Shown: one piece after another, positions 38,223-47,146 of the stretch
Numbering within the stretch: the stretch's first letter is position 1
Layout: each line of letters starts with the position of its first letter
Origin: Prochlorococcus marinus str. MIT 1013
Lineage (GTDB): Bacteria; Cyanobacteriota; Cyanobacteriia; PCC-6307; Cyanobiaceae
Reading direction: 5' to 3'
Assembly: GCF_027359395.1 (NCBI RefSeq)
Contig: NZ_CP114778.1
Span: 682,001-746,000, forward strand
DNA: 64,000 nucleotides
Notes under the pieces: model-generated
What the model was told of the DNA's origin: nothing
Databases searched by the model: none
The model's input: only the letters and a program-made list of their open reading frames with translations
Translations under genes and position numbers: made by a program

Positions 38223-39311
38223 TTAATCAGAGAGGGTAACCCTAGCGTTATCAAGATTGCTAATTGAATCAGTAACCTTCTTAAAATCAAAGCCTAAAGC
38301 ACGTATTGCATGCCAAAGGTGACCTTGAATGAAGAAAAAGCCTAGGTAGTAATGAACATTTGTAAGCCAAGCTCTTGAAGTATGGCCACTAACAACTCCC
38401 GTCATATCAGCAGTATCAATCCAATAAGGAGATATACCAAATTTAAGAGCTAATGTTTCTCCATACCAAGCCTCTGGATAAACAGTTGTATTTGTTGCAC
38501 ACCAGAAAGCTGCAATAATTGCCATCCAACCAATACCAGCAAGAGACCATGAAAGTACCGCTTCAGCAGAAAGAATGTTCTTTCCTTTGAATTCGGTGTA
38601 CTCGCCTACTTGCTTAGTAGCGATATGAAAAGCTCCACCTGTTATCTCAACAAATGCTAAGAATGCGTGACCACCCATAACATCCTCAAGACTATCAATA
38701 GCCAAGAAATCAAACTGATGATTCCAAATGTTGGTCAAGTTTAAATTGTACTCAACTTGTCGAACTGCTCCTAATACAGGATCGTAAATACCATGAATTC
38801 GAGCCCACTCAACAAACCATATACATGCAACACCAAAGAAAATCAAATGGTGACCAAGAATAAAAGTCTGATTATCTGGATTATCCCATTCAAGCTTGTA
38901 TCTTGCTGCCTGACGATGTTCAGGACGATCATCAGCAAACAACCCCGAACTATTTTGGGTATCTTCGCTAAAGATCAAAGAGTGCAATAGACCTGCACCC
39001 GCATAAACCATTGAACAAATCAGATGGAATACGCCGATAAAAGCAATTGATGTGCCATCGAATACTGTTCCAGTTGGATCAAATCCAATACCAATGGAAG
39101 CTAGATGTGGGATACTCACCATTCCTTGGTGTCCCATTGGTATATCTGGGTTGTATCTAGCGAGCTCCCAAAGTGTGTTGGCACCAGCTGCGAAACAAAT
39201 CAATCCTGTATGAGCAACATGCGAGCCAATAAATCGGCTTGACTTATTTGTTACGACAGAATTACCAACCCACCACCCGTAAGTGACGTCTGGGTTTCCG
39301 TAGGACTGCAT
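38223..39311 (-). CDS. pcb: Chlorophyll a/b-binding antenna protein Pcb (copy 4)
   Basis: 362 aa, six helices. After helix 3 it carries an extra polar loop, DTQNSSGLFADDRPEHRQAA, absent from the other copies. The N-terminal part (GHQGMVSIPHLASIGIGFDP) is also divergent. The central block equals copies 3 and 5. C-terminus DSISNLDNARVTLSD is like copy 5. Confidence 0.95.
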   Translation of the reverse strand: MQSYGNPDVTYGWWVGNSVVTNKSSRFIGSHVAHTGLICFAAGANTLWELARYNPDIPMGHQGMVSIPHLASIGIGFDPTGTVFDGTSIAFIGVFHLICSMVYAGAGLLHSLIFSEDTQNSSGLFADDRPEHRQAARYKLEWDNPDNQTFILGHHLIFFGVACIWFVEWARIHGIYDPVLGAVRQVEYNLNLTNIWNHQFDFLAIDSLEDVMGGHAFLAFVEITGGAFHIATKQVGEYTEFKGKNILSAEAVLSWSLAGIGWMAIIAAFWCATNTTVYPEAWYGETLALKFGISPYWIDTADMTGVVSGHTSRAWLTNVHYYLGFFFIQGHLWHAIRALGFDFKKVTDSISNLDNARVTLSD

Positions 39312-39377
39312 AATTGAGGAAATTGAAGTCGAAATTCGACCTACCTTACATTTAGTGCAATAAATTTGCTTGAAATC

Positions 39378-39392
39378 GTAAAAGGTCTTTAT
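39378..39392 (-). promoter_or_regulatory. Conserved upstream element of pcb copy 4
   Basis: Minus strand ATAAAGACCTTTTAC, 67 bp from the ATG; TGTAAGG block (minus strand) at 39344-39350. Copies 1 and 4 also share a longer leader around AAGTCGAAATT. Confidence 0.6.
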
Positions 39393-39510
39393 TTAATGCA
39401 CAAAACTAATTAACAAAAGAGTCGTGATTATTCATTGATTTTCCCTACAAAAGCAGTGAGAGATGGAAAGTGAGAATCCTTTATTAATATCAGTCAGTTT
39501 TTTTTAAAAC

Positions 39511-39554
39511 ACAATAAAAAAGCTCCGAAAAAAATTACGGAGCTTTTTTATTGT
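39511..39554 (-). terminator. Terminator of pcb copy 5
   Basis: Very long perfect inverted repeat, ACAATAAAAAAGCTCCG against CGGAGCTTTTTTATTGT, with an A-rich loop. Confidence 0.9.
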
Positions 39555-39574
39555 CTATCCAATAATTAAATCAG

Positions 39575-40639
39575 CTAGCCATTAAGAGTAACTTTTGCAC
39601 TATCTAAACTAGCAACAGCATTTGTAACTCTTCTAAAGTCAAAGCCTAATGCACGGATTGCATGCCATAAATGACCTTGTAAAAAGAAAAATCCAAAATA
39701 ATAATGGACATTAGTCAATGCAGCTCTTGTTGTGTGACCTGCAAATGCGTTGCTATCACTAACATCTGCCGTATCAATCCAATAAGGAGAAATACCAAAT
39801 TTCAAAGCCAGAGGCTCTCCATACCAAGCTTCGGGGTAAACAGTTGTGTTTGTTGCGCACCAGAAAGCTGCGACAATAGCCATCCAACCAATACCAGCCA
39901 AAGAAAAAGAAAGTACAGCTTCAGCAGAAAGAATGTTCTTTCCTTTAAATTCTGTATATTCACCAACCTGCTTAGTAGCGATATGGAAAGCTCCACCTGT
40001 TATCTCAACGAATGCTAGGAATGCATGTCCACCCAGAACGTCTTCAAGATTATCAATAGCTAAGAAATCGAATTGATGATTCCAAATATTGGTCAGATTT
40101 AGGTTGTACTCGACTTGTCGAACAGCTCCTATGGCAGGGTCATAAATTCCATGAATTCTGGCCCATTCAACAAAAGCGATACAAGCCACACCAAAGAAAA
40201 TCAGATGGTGACCAAGAATGAATGTCAAGTTATCAGGATTGTCCCATTCAAGCTTAAATTTCTGAGTAGTAGGTCCTGGCCCATCAGCTAAATCACCATC
40301 AAAGAGAAGAGAGTGAGAAAGAGCGCCTCCTGCGTATACAAGCGAAGCAATAATATGGACTATTGCTACTGAAGCAACATTCGCTCCAGTCCAGACACCT
40401 GCATCATCAAATCCAATTCCAATAGATGCAAGGTGAGCAAGAAAGATAGAACTTTGATGACCCATCGCTATAGAAGGATCAAACCTAGCCAACTCCCATA
40501 GGGTGCTAGCTCCCGCAGCAAATGATATTAGGCCAGTATGACCTGCATGAGCTGCAATAAACTTTCCAGCACGGTTAGTAACCCTTGAATTACCAGCCCA
40601 CCACCCATAGGTGACATCTGGATTCCCGTAGGTCTGCAT
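39575..40639 (-). CDS. pcb: Chlorophyll a/b-binding antenna protein Pcb (copy 5)
   Basis: 354 aa, six helices, beginning MQTYGNPDVTYGWWAGNSRV. The central block matches copies 3 and 4, the C-terminus (NAVASLDSAKVTLNG) resembles copy 4 and the loop DGDLADGPGPTTQ resembles copy 1, as if assembled by exchange. Unlike copies 1-4 it lacks the 15-bp upstream element at the fixed distance, so its control probably differs. Confidence 0.95.
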   Translation of the reverse strand: MQTYGNPDVTYGWWAGNSRVTNRAGKFIAAHAGHTGLISFAAGASTLWELARFDPSIAMGHQSSIFLAHLASIGIGFDDAGVWTGANVASVAIVHIIASLVYAGGALSHSLLFDGDLADGPGPTTQKFKLEWDNPDNLTFILGHHLIFFGVACIAFVEWARIHGIYDPAIGAVRQVEYNLNLTNIWNHQFDFLAIDNLEDVLGGHAFLAFVEITGGAFHIATKQVGEYTEFKGKNILSAEAVLSFSLAGIGWMAIVAAFWCATNTTVYPEAWYGEPLALKFGISPYWIDTADVSDSNAFAGHTTRAALTNVHYYFGFFFLQGHLWHAIRALGFDFRRVTNAVASLDSAKVTLNG

Positions 40640-40883
40640 ATAAAATCAGGGGGGATAAATATATATTTTCCAGACTACAAGTTAGTAGACTTTTTAACTA
40701 TCTAAAACGTAAAGAAACGACCTATGATTAATAATCTAATATCATTTTATACTCGCATATAAGTAAAACTTAACAATCAAATTAGTATTTATTTATACAA
40801 GTTTTACTAATAAGATAAGTCTAATAATTTATTAGAAGGATATAGATAAGTTAAACTTAACTATAAATTATTTTGTTAGTTAC

Positions 40884-40961
40884 TGGGAGAGTGCAAGCAC
40901 TCTCCCAGTGTTGATAGAGAAACGAACTTCGACTTCAATTCCTATCAACAGCAACTGTCAT
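40884..40961. ncRNA. Candidate structured RNA: two adjacent stem-loops
   Basis: A perfect 13-bp inverted repeat with a 2-nt loop (ACTGGGAGAGTGC-AA-GCACTCTCCCAGT, about 40884-40911) is followed directly by a second pair, GTTGATAG...CTATCAAC, enclosing about 24 nt. It lies in a gap of 470 bp with no other gene. No T-run follows the first stem, so it is not an ordinary terminator. Could be a small RNA or a leader of the 41111 gene. Confidence 0.45.
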
Positions 40962-41110
40962 AACAAAAATCAATCCCGAATGCGAGAACAAATAATTCAT
41001 TTCATACAACCAAAATAAATTAATAGGCAATGGCGTTTTATAAATCCAATAAGATATGAGGGGTATACGTACCTATTTATCGTTTGAGTTTCTAGTACAT
41101 TAGTCAAGAA

Positions 41111-41368
41111 ATGAACAAAAAAGTCATACTGAAAGATCTAAGTTTCGTAGAGATTGATCGCATCATAGAAATGGCCTGGGAAGATAGAACTCCATTTGAT
41201 GCAATTCACTTTCAATTCAACCTTAAAGAGAAAGAGGTAATTAATTTAATGCGCTTTAATCTAAAAGCATCTTCTTTCAGGATGTGGAGAAAAAGAGTCT
41301 CAGGAAGGAAAACAAAGCATGGCTTCCCTAACTACAAGATAAAGTTCAAGTCATCGAACCAAAAGTGA
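41111..41368 (+). CDS. TIGR03643-type small protein
   Basis: 85 aa: [63 protein letters not shown]. The pattern matches the small TIGR03643 family, which is usually found next to photolyase-related genes. Function unknown; the basic C-terminus could bind nucleic acid. Its TGA overlaps the GTG of the DUF2256 gene. Confidence 0.8.
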   Translation: MNKKVILKDLSFVEIDRIIEMAWEDRTPFDAIHFQFNLKEKEVINLMRFNLKASSFRMWRKRVSGRKTKHGFPNYKIKFKSSNQK

Positions 41369-41499
41369 AAATTAAACTCACAAAAAATTGTCCAAAGTGC
41401 CATAGAGATTTTCAATGGAGAAAGAAATGGGCTAAGGATTGGGAAAATGTCATTTACTGCTCTGAAAGATGCAGAAGAAGAAAGAATAAAGACAAATAA
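41365..41499 (+). CDS. DUF2256 zinc-ribbon-like protein
   Basis: 44 aa from GTG, read by hand. It starts [20 protein letters not shown] and ends with [15 protein letters not shown], giving two CxxC-type pairs (CPKC and CSERC), the hallmark of DUF2256. Overlaps the preceding gene by 4 bp. The trio TIGR03643-DUF2256-photolyase-related protein recurs in bacteria. Confidence 0.88.
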   Translation: MKIKLTKNCPKCHRDFQWRKKWAKDWENVIYCSERCRRRKNKDK

Positions 41500-41604
41500 T
41501 ATTGATTGATTTTTTTCGCACTTAAAACAAATTCTGGTTATTTTGAATTGGTATTAGTTTCTTAGACACTTTCTAAGAAATAATAAATTTATTAACAAAA
41601 GAAA

Positions 41605-43095
41605 GTGAGAAAAATATTCCTGATTTTTCCAAATCAATTATTCAAAATAAAAAAACAATTTTTTGACGTTAAAAATATTGCCTTAATTCAAGATAGCTTA
41701 TTTTTTGGTTGTGATTCACAATGGAAACAAAAATTTCATTGTCAAAAAATAATTTTTCATAAAGCCACTATGGACTCTTATGTAGAAGATCTCAAAAGAC
41801 ATGGATTTAATGTGATTTATATAAAGCACAAAAGAGAAACTAGGACTGAAGATAATCTTAATTATCTTGCCAAAAAAGGTTTTAATTATTTCATTACTTA
41901 TAAAGCATTTGATTGGTCATTAGAAAAAAGGATAAAGGATTTCTCATCAAAGAATAATACAAAGTTAGAAATCAGAAAGAATGAAATGTTTTTAACTTGT
42001 CCAGACATATCAAAAGAAATTATTAATCAAAAAAAAATCTATGGTATGCAGAAATTCTATAGGATTCAAAGACAAAAACTAAATATTTTAATTGAAAAAG
42101 ATGGCTCACCAAAAGGAGGAGAATGGAGTTTTGATAAGATGAATAGAAAAAAACTATCTACTTCAATTAAAGTTCCTCAAATCCGATATATAAAAACAAA
42201 CAAGTTCTTAGACAATGCTATCAAAGAAGTTTCAATAAAATATAACGACTATTATGGTAAATATGAAAAATTTAATTATCCATTAACACATAAAGAGGCT
42301 GAAGAATGGTTAGAAAATTTTTTAGTTGAAAGATTTAATTTATTTGGAGATTATGAAGATTCAATCAATTCAAATCATAGAATACTTTGGCATAGTGTTA
42401 TTTCTCCATTAATAAATACTGGTTTACTTACACCAAGACAGATAATCGATAAGGCCTGGGATTATTATCAATCTGAAAATATTGGAATCAATTCATATGA
42501 AGGATTTATAAGGCAGATTATTGGCTGGCGAGAATTTATTCTATTAATTTATATGCGTAATAATTTAGAGCTTCGAAATGGAAATTTTTGGGAGTTTGAG
42601 GATCAACCAATACCATCAAGTTTTTATAAAGGGAACACAGGTTTAACACCATTAGACGATTCAATAAAAAATATTTTAGAAACAGGTTATGCTCACCACA
42701 TAGAAAGATTAATGATAATAGGCAATTTAATGCTTCTATGTAGATTCCACCCAAATCAAGTTTATAAATGGTTTATGGAACTATTTATTGATTCATATGA
42801 TTGGGTTATGGTTCCAAATGTATATGGAATGAGTCAATTTGCAAACGGAGGGTTATTTACAACCAAACCATATATATCAGGATCAAACTACATCTTAAAA
42901 ATGTCTAACTATAAATTCGATAAATGGTGCGTAACTTGGGATAGTCTTTTTTGGACATTCATAGATGACTACAAGCACAAACTAAAAAAACAATATCGCT
43001 TATCAATGATTATGAGAAATCTAGAAAAAATGGATATTAATAAAAAACATACTCACAGAAAGAATGCCAATGAATTTATTTCTAAGCTTACTTAG
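41605..43095 (+). CDS. Cryptochrome/photolyase-related protein (FeS-BCP type)
   Basis: 496 aa with a GTG start, of the 'deoxyribodipyrimidine photolyase-related' (COG3046) group, known to hold FAD and a 4Fe-4S cluster and, in Agrobacterium PhrB and relatives, to repair (6-4) photoproducts. The start is RKIFLIFPNQLF. Conserved stretches: FWEFEDQPIPSSFYKGNTGL, ETGYAHHIERLMIIGNLMLL (about 355-374), SYDWVMVPNVYGMSQFANGG and CVTWDSLFWTFIDDY. Repair function in this organism is inferred. Confidence 0.88.
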   Translation: MRKIFLIFPNQLFKIKKQFFDVKNIALIQDSLFFGCDSQWKQKFHCQKIIFHKATMDSYVEDLKRHGFNVIYIKHKRETRTEDNLNYLAKKGFNYFITYKAFDWSLEKRIKDFSSKNNTKLEIRKNEMFLTCPDISKEIINQKKIYGMQKFYRIQRQKLNILIEKDGSPKGGEWSFDKMNRKKLSTSIKVPQIRYIKTNKFLDNAIKEVSIKYNDYYGKYEKFNYPLTHKEAEEWLENFLVERFNLFGDYEDSINSNHRILWHSVISPLINTGLLTPRQIIDKAWDYYQSENIGINSYEGFIRQIIGWREFILLIYMRNNLELRNGNFWEFEDQPIPSSFYKGNTGLTPLDDSIKNILETGYAHHIERLMIIGNLMLLCRFHPNQVYKWFMELFIDSYDWVMVPNVYGMSQFANGGLFTTKPYISGSNYILKMSNYKFDKWCVTWDSLFWTFIDDYKHKLKKQYRLSMIMRNLEKMDINKKHTHRKNANEFISKLT

Positions 43096-43216
43096 GAAAT
43101 TAAATTCAGAATTTAGAAAAAATAATCTAATTAGCATATCTAGGTGTTGTTCTTACTCCAATAGATAGCCCTAATGATAAAAATGATTCACTATAGTAAA
43201 CATTTATTAGGATAGT

Positions 43217-43666
43217 GTGAAACTAAAAATCGGTGATCAGATTCCTTCATTTTCTTTGAAAGATCAAAACGGCAAAATCAGAGCATCGTATAAATCCAAT
43301 AAACCACTCGTTTTGTTCTTCTACCCAAAGGACGATACACCTGGTTGCACGATTGAAGTTTGTGGCTTTCGAGACAAATATGACCTCTTTAAAATTTTAG
43401 GAGCTGATGTATGGGGGATTAGTAATGGAGATGTTCAAAGTCATCTTAAATTTGCAAATAAGAATAAACTTCAGTACCCATTACTTTGTGATCAAAACAA
43501 TATTCTTAGGAAACAATTTGGAGTAGCAAAAACCCTCGGTTTTCTAGAAGGTAGAGTTACATATATAATAAATAGTAAAGGAATAATAATACACATATTT
43601 GAAGACCTATTGAATGGTCCAGCACACATAAAAGAAGCCATAATAGCTTTAAAAAAACTTCAATAA
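43217..43666 (+). CDS. bcp: Thioredoxin-dependent peroxiredoxin (Bcp/PrxQ)
   Basis: 149 aa with a GTG start. The peroxidatic site is FFYPKDDTPGCTIEVCGFRD (Cys about residue 46, resolving Cys about residue 51), typical of PrxQ, reducing peroxides with electrons from thioredoxin. It is about 120 bp after the photolyase gene and just before the photolyase-like gene at 43685. Confidence 0.93.
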   Translation: MKLKIGDQIPSFSLKDQNGKIRASYKSNKPLVLFFYPKDDTPGCTIEVCGFRDKYDLFKILGADVWGISNGDVQSHLKFANKNKLQYPLLCDQNNILRKQFGVAKTLGFLEGRVTYIINSKGIIIHIFEDLLNGPAHIKEAIIALKKLQ

Positions 43667-43684
43667 AAAATAAATAAATTTTAA

Positions 43685-44803
43685 ATGAATATTTTCAATA
43701 AAGCTGATTATAAATTAGATACTTTCATCAATAATAATCTCGCCTTATACCACAAATACAGAAATTATGATTATGGTAAGGGAAATAGATCAAATGTTTC
43801 TCAGATTTCTAAGTACACATCACATAGAATCCTTTACGAATATGAAATCATTAAAAAATTAAAAATAATTGATAAGAAAAAAAAGTTCATAGACGAAATT
43901 CTTTGGAGAATTTATTGGAAAGGTTACCTTGAAAATCATAAATCTATATGGATTGAATATAAAAATTTTAAAAATAAATCATATATTTCATATATGCTAA
44001 AAGCTGCTAAGGAAGGTAAGACAGGTATAGATTGTTTCGATACATGGATAGAAGAACTTCGCGAAAATAACTATTTACATAATCACTCAAGGATGTGGTT
44101 TGCAAGCATATGGATATTTACTTTAAAACTTCCATGGCAACTAGGAGCTGAATTTTTCATGAAACACTTATTAGATGGTGATGCTTCATCAAACACCTTA
44201 AGTTGGAGATGGGTCGCTGGCATGCATACAAATAAAAAGCCTTATATAGCAACGAAAGAAAATATCAATAAATATACAGTAAATCGATTTAGAAATATAA
44301 CAATAAAAATATCGAACAAAATGAATTTAATCAAAACAAACATACATAAATCAAATAGACTTCCAACCAGAGGAAAATCATCTAATAGTATTATACTGAT
44401 AATGTTTGAAAATGATCTGGATATCAGGAATAGATCTAAGCTATTTAATTCATACTTAAAAGTTTATCTTATTTGCAATGGAATTATTAATTATGGATTT
44501 GAGCTCAGTGAGAAAGTCAGTAAATATAAAGAAAGTTTAATTGAAAATGTCAACAAGCTGATCCCAAACGGAGTTGTATTAAAATCGTCTGAACTGAAAA
44601 TCTTTTTGGGTGATTATCACTGTATAGATGTTATCTATCCAGGAGTTGGTTATAATCTAGATTTGATAGAAAAATATGCATATCAAAATAAAACCAAGAT
44701 TAATTATATATATAGAGATGAAGATCTTAAATATTGGAATTATGCAAATTCAGGATTCTATAAATTTAAAAAAAAATTTTATAAATTAAATAATATAAAT
44801 TAA
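43685..44803 (+). CDS. Photolyase-like FAD-binding protein with apparently permuted domains
   Basis: 372 aa. Residues about 40-215 look like the C-terminal FAD-binding domain of DNA photolyases: SQISKYTSHRILYEYEIIKK, LWRIYWKGYLENH, NYLHNHSRMWFASIWIFTLK and NTLSWRWVAGMHTNKKPYIA. The usual N-terminal alpha/beta antenna domain is missing in front; instead residues about 225-370 carry an alpha/beta segment beginning SIILIMFENDLDIRNRSKLF, which recalls the photolyase N-terminus (WFRNDLRLHDN). So the domain order may be reversed. Repair activity is unproven. Confidence 0.7.
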   Translation: MNIFNKADYKLDTFINNNLALYHKYRNYDYGKGNRSNVSQISKYTSHRILYEYEIIKKLKIIDKKKKFIDEILWRIYWKGYLENHKSIWIEYKNFKNKSYISYMLKAAKEGKTGIDCFDTWIEELRENNYLHNHSRMWFASIWIFTLKLPWQLGAEFFMKHLLDGDASSNTLSWRWVAGMHTNKKPYIATKENINKYTVNRFRNITIKISNKMNLIKTNIHKSNRLPTRGKSSNSIILIMFENDLDIRNRSKLFNSYLKVYLICNGIINYGFELSEKVSKYKESLIENVNKLIPNGVVLKSSELKIFLGDYHCIDVIYPGVGYNLDLIEKYAYQNKTKINYIYRDEDLKYWNYANSGFYKFKKKFYKLNNIN

Positions 44804-44883
44804 ATAATTTTAATTCCAATAAAACAAAAGAGCCACAAATTAATAGCCCACAATTATAGTAAAGAAAGTTTTTCAAATAAACG

Positions 44884-45786
44884 ATGGTTAGAATGAATCA
44901 AATTAAGACCCAAAATGGGAGAGTATTCTTAATAACTGGAGCGAATAGCGGTCTTGGTTATGAAACATCAAAATTTCTTCTAGAAAAAGGGGCAACAGTG
45001 ATCATGTGTTGCAGAGACTTGTTCAAAGGAGAGAAAGCTAAACAAAAACTTTTAAAATTTAATAGCTCTGGAAAGATTGAACTAGTTGAATTAGATTTAT
45101 CAGATTTAAAAAACGTTAAGAAAGCTGTTAATTTTATCAAAAAAAAATTTGATAACTTAGATGTTTTAATAAATAATGCTGGAATAATGGCCCCGCCAAA
45201 GACCTATAGCAAGCAAGGTTTCGAAATACAGTTTGCGGTTAATCATCTAGCTCATATGAGTTTAACGATGGAATTATTACCCATGCTTAAAGATAAAAGC
45301 AATTCTAGGGTTGTGACCGTAACCTCGGGCGTTCAATATTTTGGAAAAATTCAATGGAACGATCTACAAGGCAATCTTAAATACGATCGTTGGGCTTCAT
45401 ATGCGCAAAGCAAACTTGCAAATGTAATGTTTGGGTTGGAACTGAATTCAATACTTAAAGAAAGCAATTCACCAACATCATCACTACTTGCTCATCCAGG
45501 ATTTGCTCGTACAAATTTACAACCAAAGTCAGTCGAGGCCAACCAATCATGGCAAGAAGAAATTGCTTATAAATTAATGAACCCTATGTTTCAAAGTGCC
45601 AAAATGGGAGCATTACCTCAAATAGCAGCCGCTACATTAACCAGTGCTAAAGGAGGAGAGCAATATGGTCCAAAATTCAACTTCAGAGGTTGGCCAAAAA
45701 TATGTAGAAATGCTCCAGAAGCATTAAAAAAGAGTTCAAGAAAAAGATTGTGGGATATAAGTGAAAAACTTATAAAAAATGTTTAA
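44884..45786 (+). CDS. Short-chain dehydrogenase/reductase
   Basis: 300 aa with the SDR fold: nucleotide loop FLITGANSGLGYETSKFLLE (about residues 15-34), NNAG motif (LINNAGIMAPPKTY) and catalytic YAQSK (about 177-181, WASYAQSKLANVMFG). It resembles the group that holds retinol dehydrogenase and light-dependent protochlorophyllide reductase, but is not the true por gene. Substrate unknown. Confidence 0.88.
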   Translation: MVRMNQIKTQNGRVFLITGANSGLGYETSKFLLEKGATVIMCCRDLFKGEKAKQKLLKFNSSGKIELVELDLSDLKNVKKAVNFIKKKFDNLDVLINNAGIMAPPKTYSKQGFEIQFAVNHLAHMSLTMELLPMLKDKSNSRVVTVTSGVQYFGKIQWNDLQGNLKYDRWASYAQSKLANVMFGLELNSILKESNSPTSSLLAHPGFARTNLQPKSVEANQSWQEEIAYKLMNPMFQSAKMGALPQIAAATLTSAKGGEQYGPKFNFRGWPKICRNAPEALKKSSRKRLWDISEKLIKNV

Positions 45787-45791
45787 TTCAT

Positions 45792-46385
45792 TTAAAATAA
45801 AGAAAGCAATTCCTCTCCTTTATCACATATTTCTTGTTGAGATGGACAATCTATTTTCCCAGTCCACATAATTAAACCTTTTCTAATTGAACAATTACAT
45901 TTATCATTTCCAGTCAATTCATTAAGTTCATTGCCCGTCCAAGGCGCTGCATTATCGCTAAGCATTATTTCTTGCAATCGATCAGAAAAGGAATTAGTTA
46001 ATTGATCATAGATCTGAATTGTCTTAAATAAATCATCAAAGGCCATCTTTTTATTAGCAAATTTTCCTTTTTCGAATTCTTTGTCAAAACAACCTCTCAT
46101 AAATTTTGTACAGTTAATAGCTTCTGAATTATTAAAAGGTTTTGACTTTTGACTTAAATATTCCCTATTTCTTACAATAGATTCAAGCGACAATATTCTT
46201 TTTTCAAACTCCTCAAATTTATTACCATGATTAAATTCAGGAGTTTGTAAATCATCCTCAAACAATGACTTATTAAGTAAATCAGTAATGTGCTCGGTTA
46301 GGCTTTTACCAGACCTTATAGCTTGTCTCTTAACATTAGCCAATAAGTCTTTTGAGATTTTAATATTGAACTGGCTTTTAGTCAT
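45792..46385 (-). CDS. Ribbon-helix-helix protein (paralogue of 51581-52150)
   Basis: 197 aa. The N-terminal 40 residues (FNIKISKDLLANVKRQAIRS, GKSLTEHITDLLNKSL) form a ribbon-helix-helix DNA-binding motif. The remaining helical part ends in a Cys-rich stretch (GNDKCNCSIRKGLIMWTGKIDCPSQ, split by intervening residues). A second gene of the same layout lies in the cassette array. The C-terminal family is unknown to me; the protein may be a transcriptional regulator. It converges with the SDR gene, 5 bp away. Confidence 0.7.
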   Translation of the reverse strand: MTKSQFNIKISKDLLANVKRQAIRSGKSLTEHITDLLNKSLFEDDLQTPEFNHGNKFEEFEKRILSLESIVRNREYLSQKSKPFNNSEAINCTKFMRGCFDKEFEKGKFANKKMAFDDLFKTIQIYDQLTNSFSDRLQEIMLSDNAAPWTGNELNELTGNDKCNCSIRKGLIMWTGKIDCPSQQEICDKGEELLSLF

Positions 46386-47146
46386 TAATTAAAAAAATAT
46401 GACTATATTAATTATAATCAATTATTTAGTAATTTCAAGAAAATAATGAAAAACTATAATTCAAAGACAAATACAATTAACGAAAACATAGGTACTCTAT
46501 GTTTTCTAGTAGATATAGACAATTAGATCAACTAGAAGAAGTAGTTTAAATAGTTGTTTTTGATCAAAATCAAATAATTTTAATATTTTAATCTAGTTGA
46601 GAATAGAAGTTAAGCGGTCTGAAAATAAACTCACTTAAGCTACAACTACATAGATAGAAGATGAAAATAAAAGGACATAACTATAACAATAAGTCAAGAA
46701 CGCATCAGATCAAAAAATCATATTCAAAATCATTTATAAAAAATACTGCCCATAAATAAATAAAATATTAATAAATGAAAATATCACAAAAAAACTACTT
46801 GATATGTAAAGCAGGTATAGAATGTATAAATAATGTGGAAATTCCATGGAAGAGCCTACTGTCTCGATAGGAGTTAATACTGATCTACATGATGGAGCAG
46901 ATACCTTGGAAATTAGCTAATTATCTCCTTGATTAATTCAATTAATTTATATAAAAAATAGATAAAAGACAATTTAACTTATCGAATAAGAAAAAATTAT
47001 TCACCTAAACAGATTTACTAATTTCCATTAACCAAATTTTGGTGAGTTTACCCATCCTAGATATCTTATTTAGAAGCTAAATTTGGTCCGTCAGATTTTC
47101 TGATCTTACTTAATGCCCTTACGGGCAAAACAAAACGTTCTTATTC
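46386..47146. promoter_or_regulatory. Long noncoding region upstream of psbA
   Basis: About 760 bp. It holds two very short open frames (46661-46759, 32 aa; 46775-46870, 31 aa) that I do not trust. The psbA leader contains a small hairpin, TGCCC-TTAC-GGGCA at 47114-47127, about 20 nt before the ATG, which could shape translation. The promoter must lie here, but I cannot fix its position. Confidence 0.45.

Noticed and set aside
40884-40961. tRNA gene in the pcb/photolyase gap
   Set aside because: The stems do not form a cloverleaf, and there is no T-loop GGTTCGANTCC or acceptor pairing.
46661-46870. Two mini ORFs of 31-32 aa upstream of psbA
   Set aside because: Too short, no family likeness, and no terminator or ribosome-binding site to support them.
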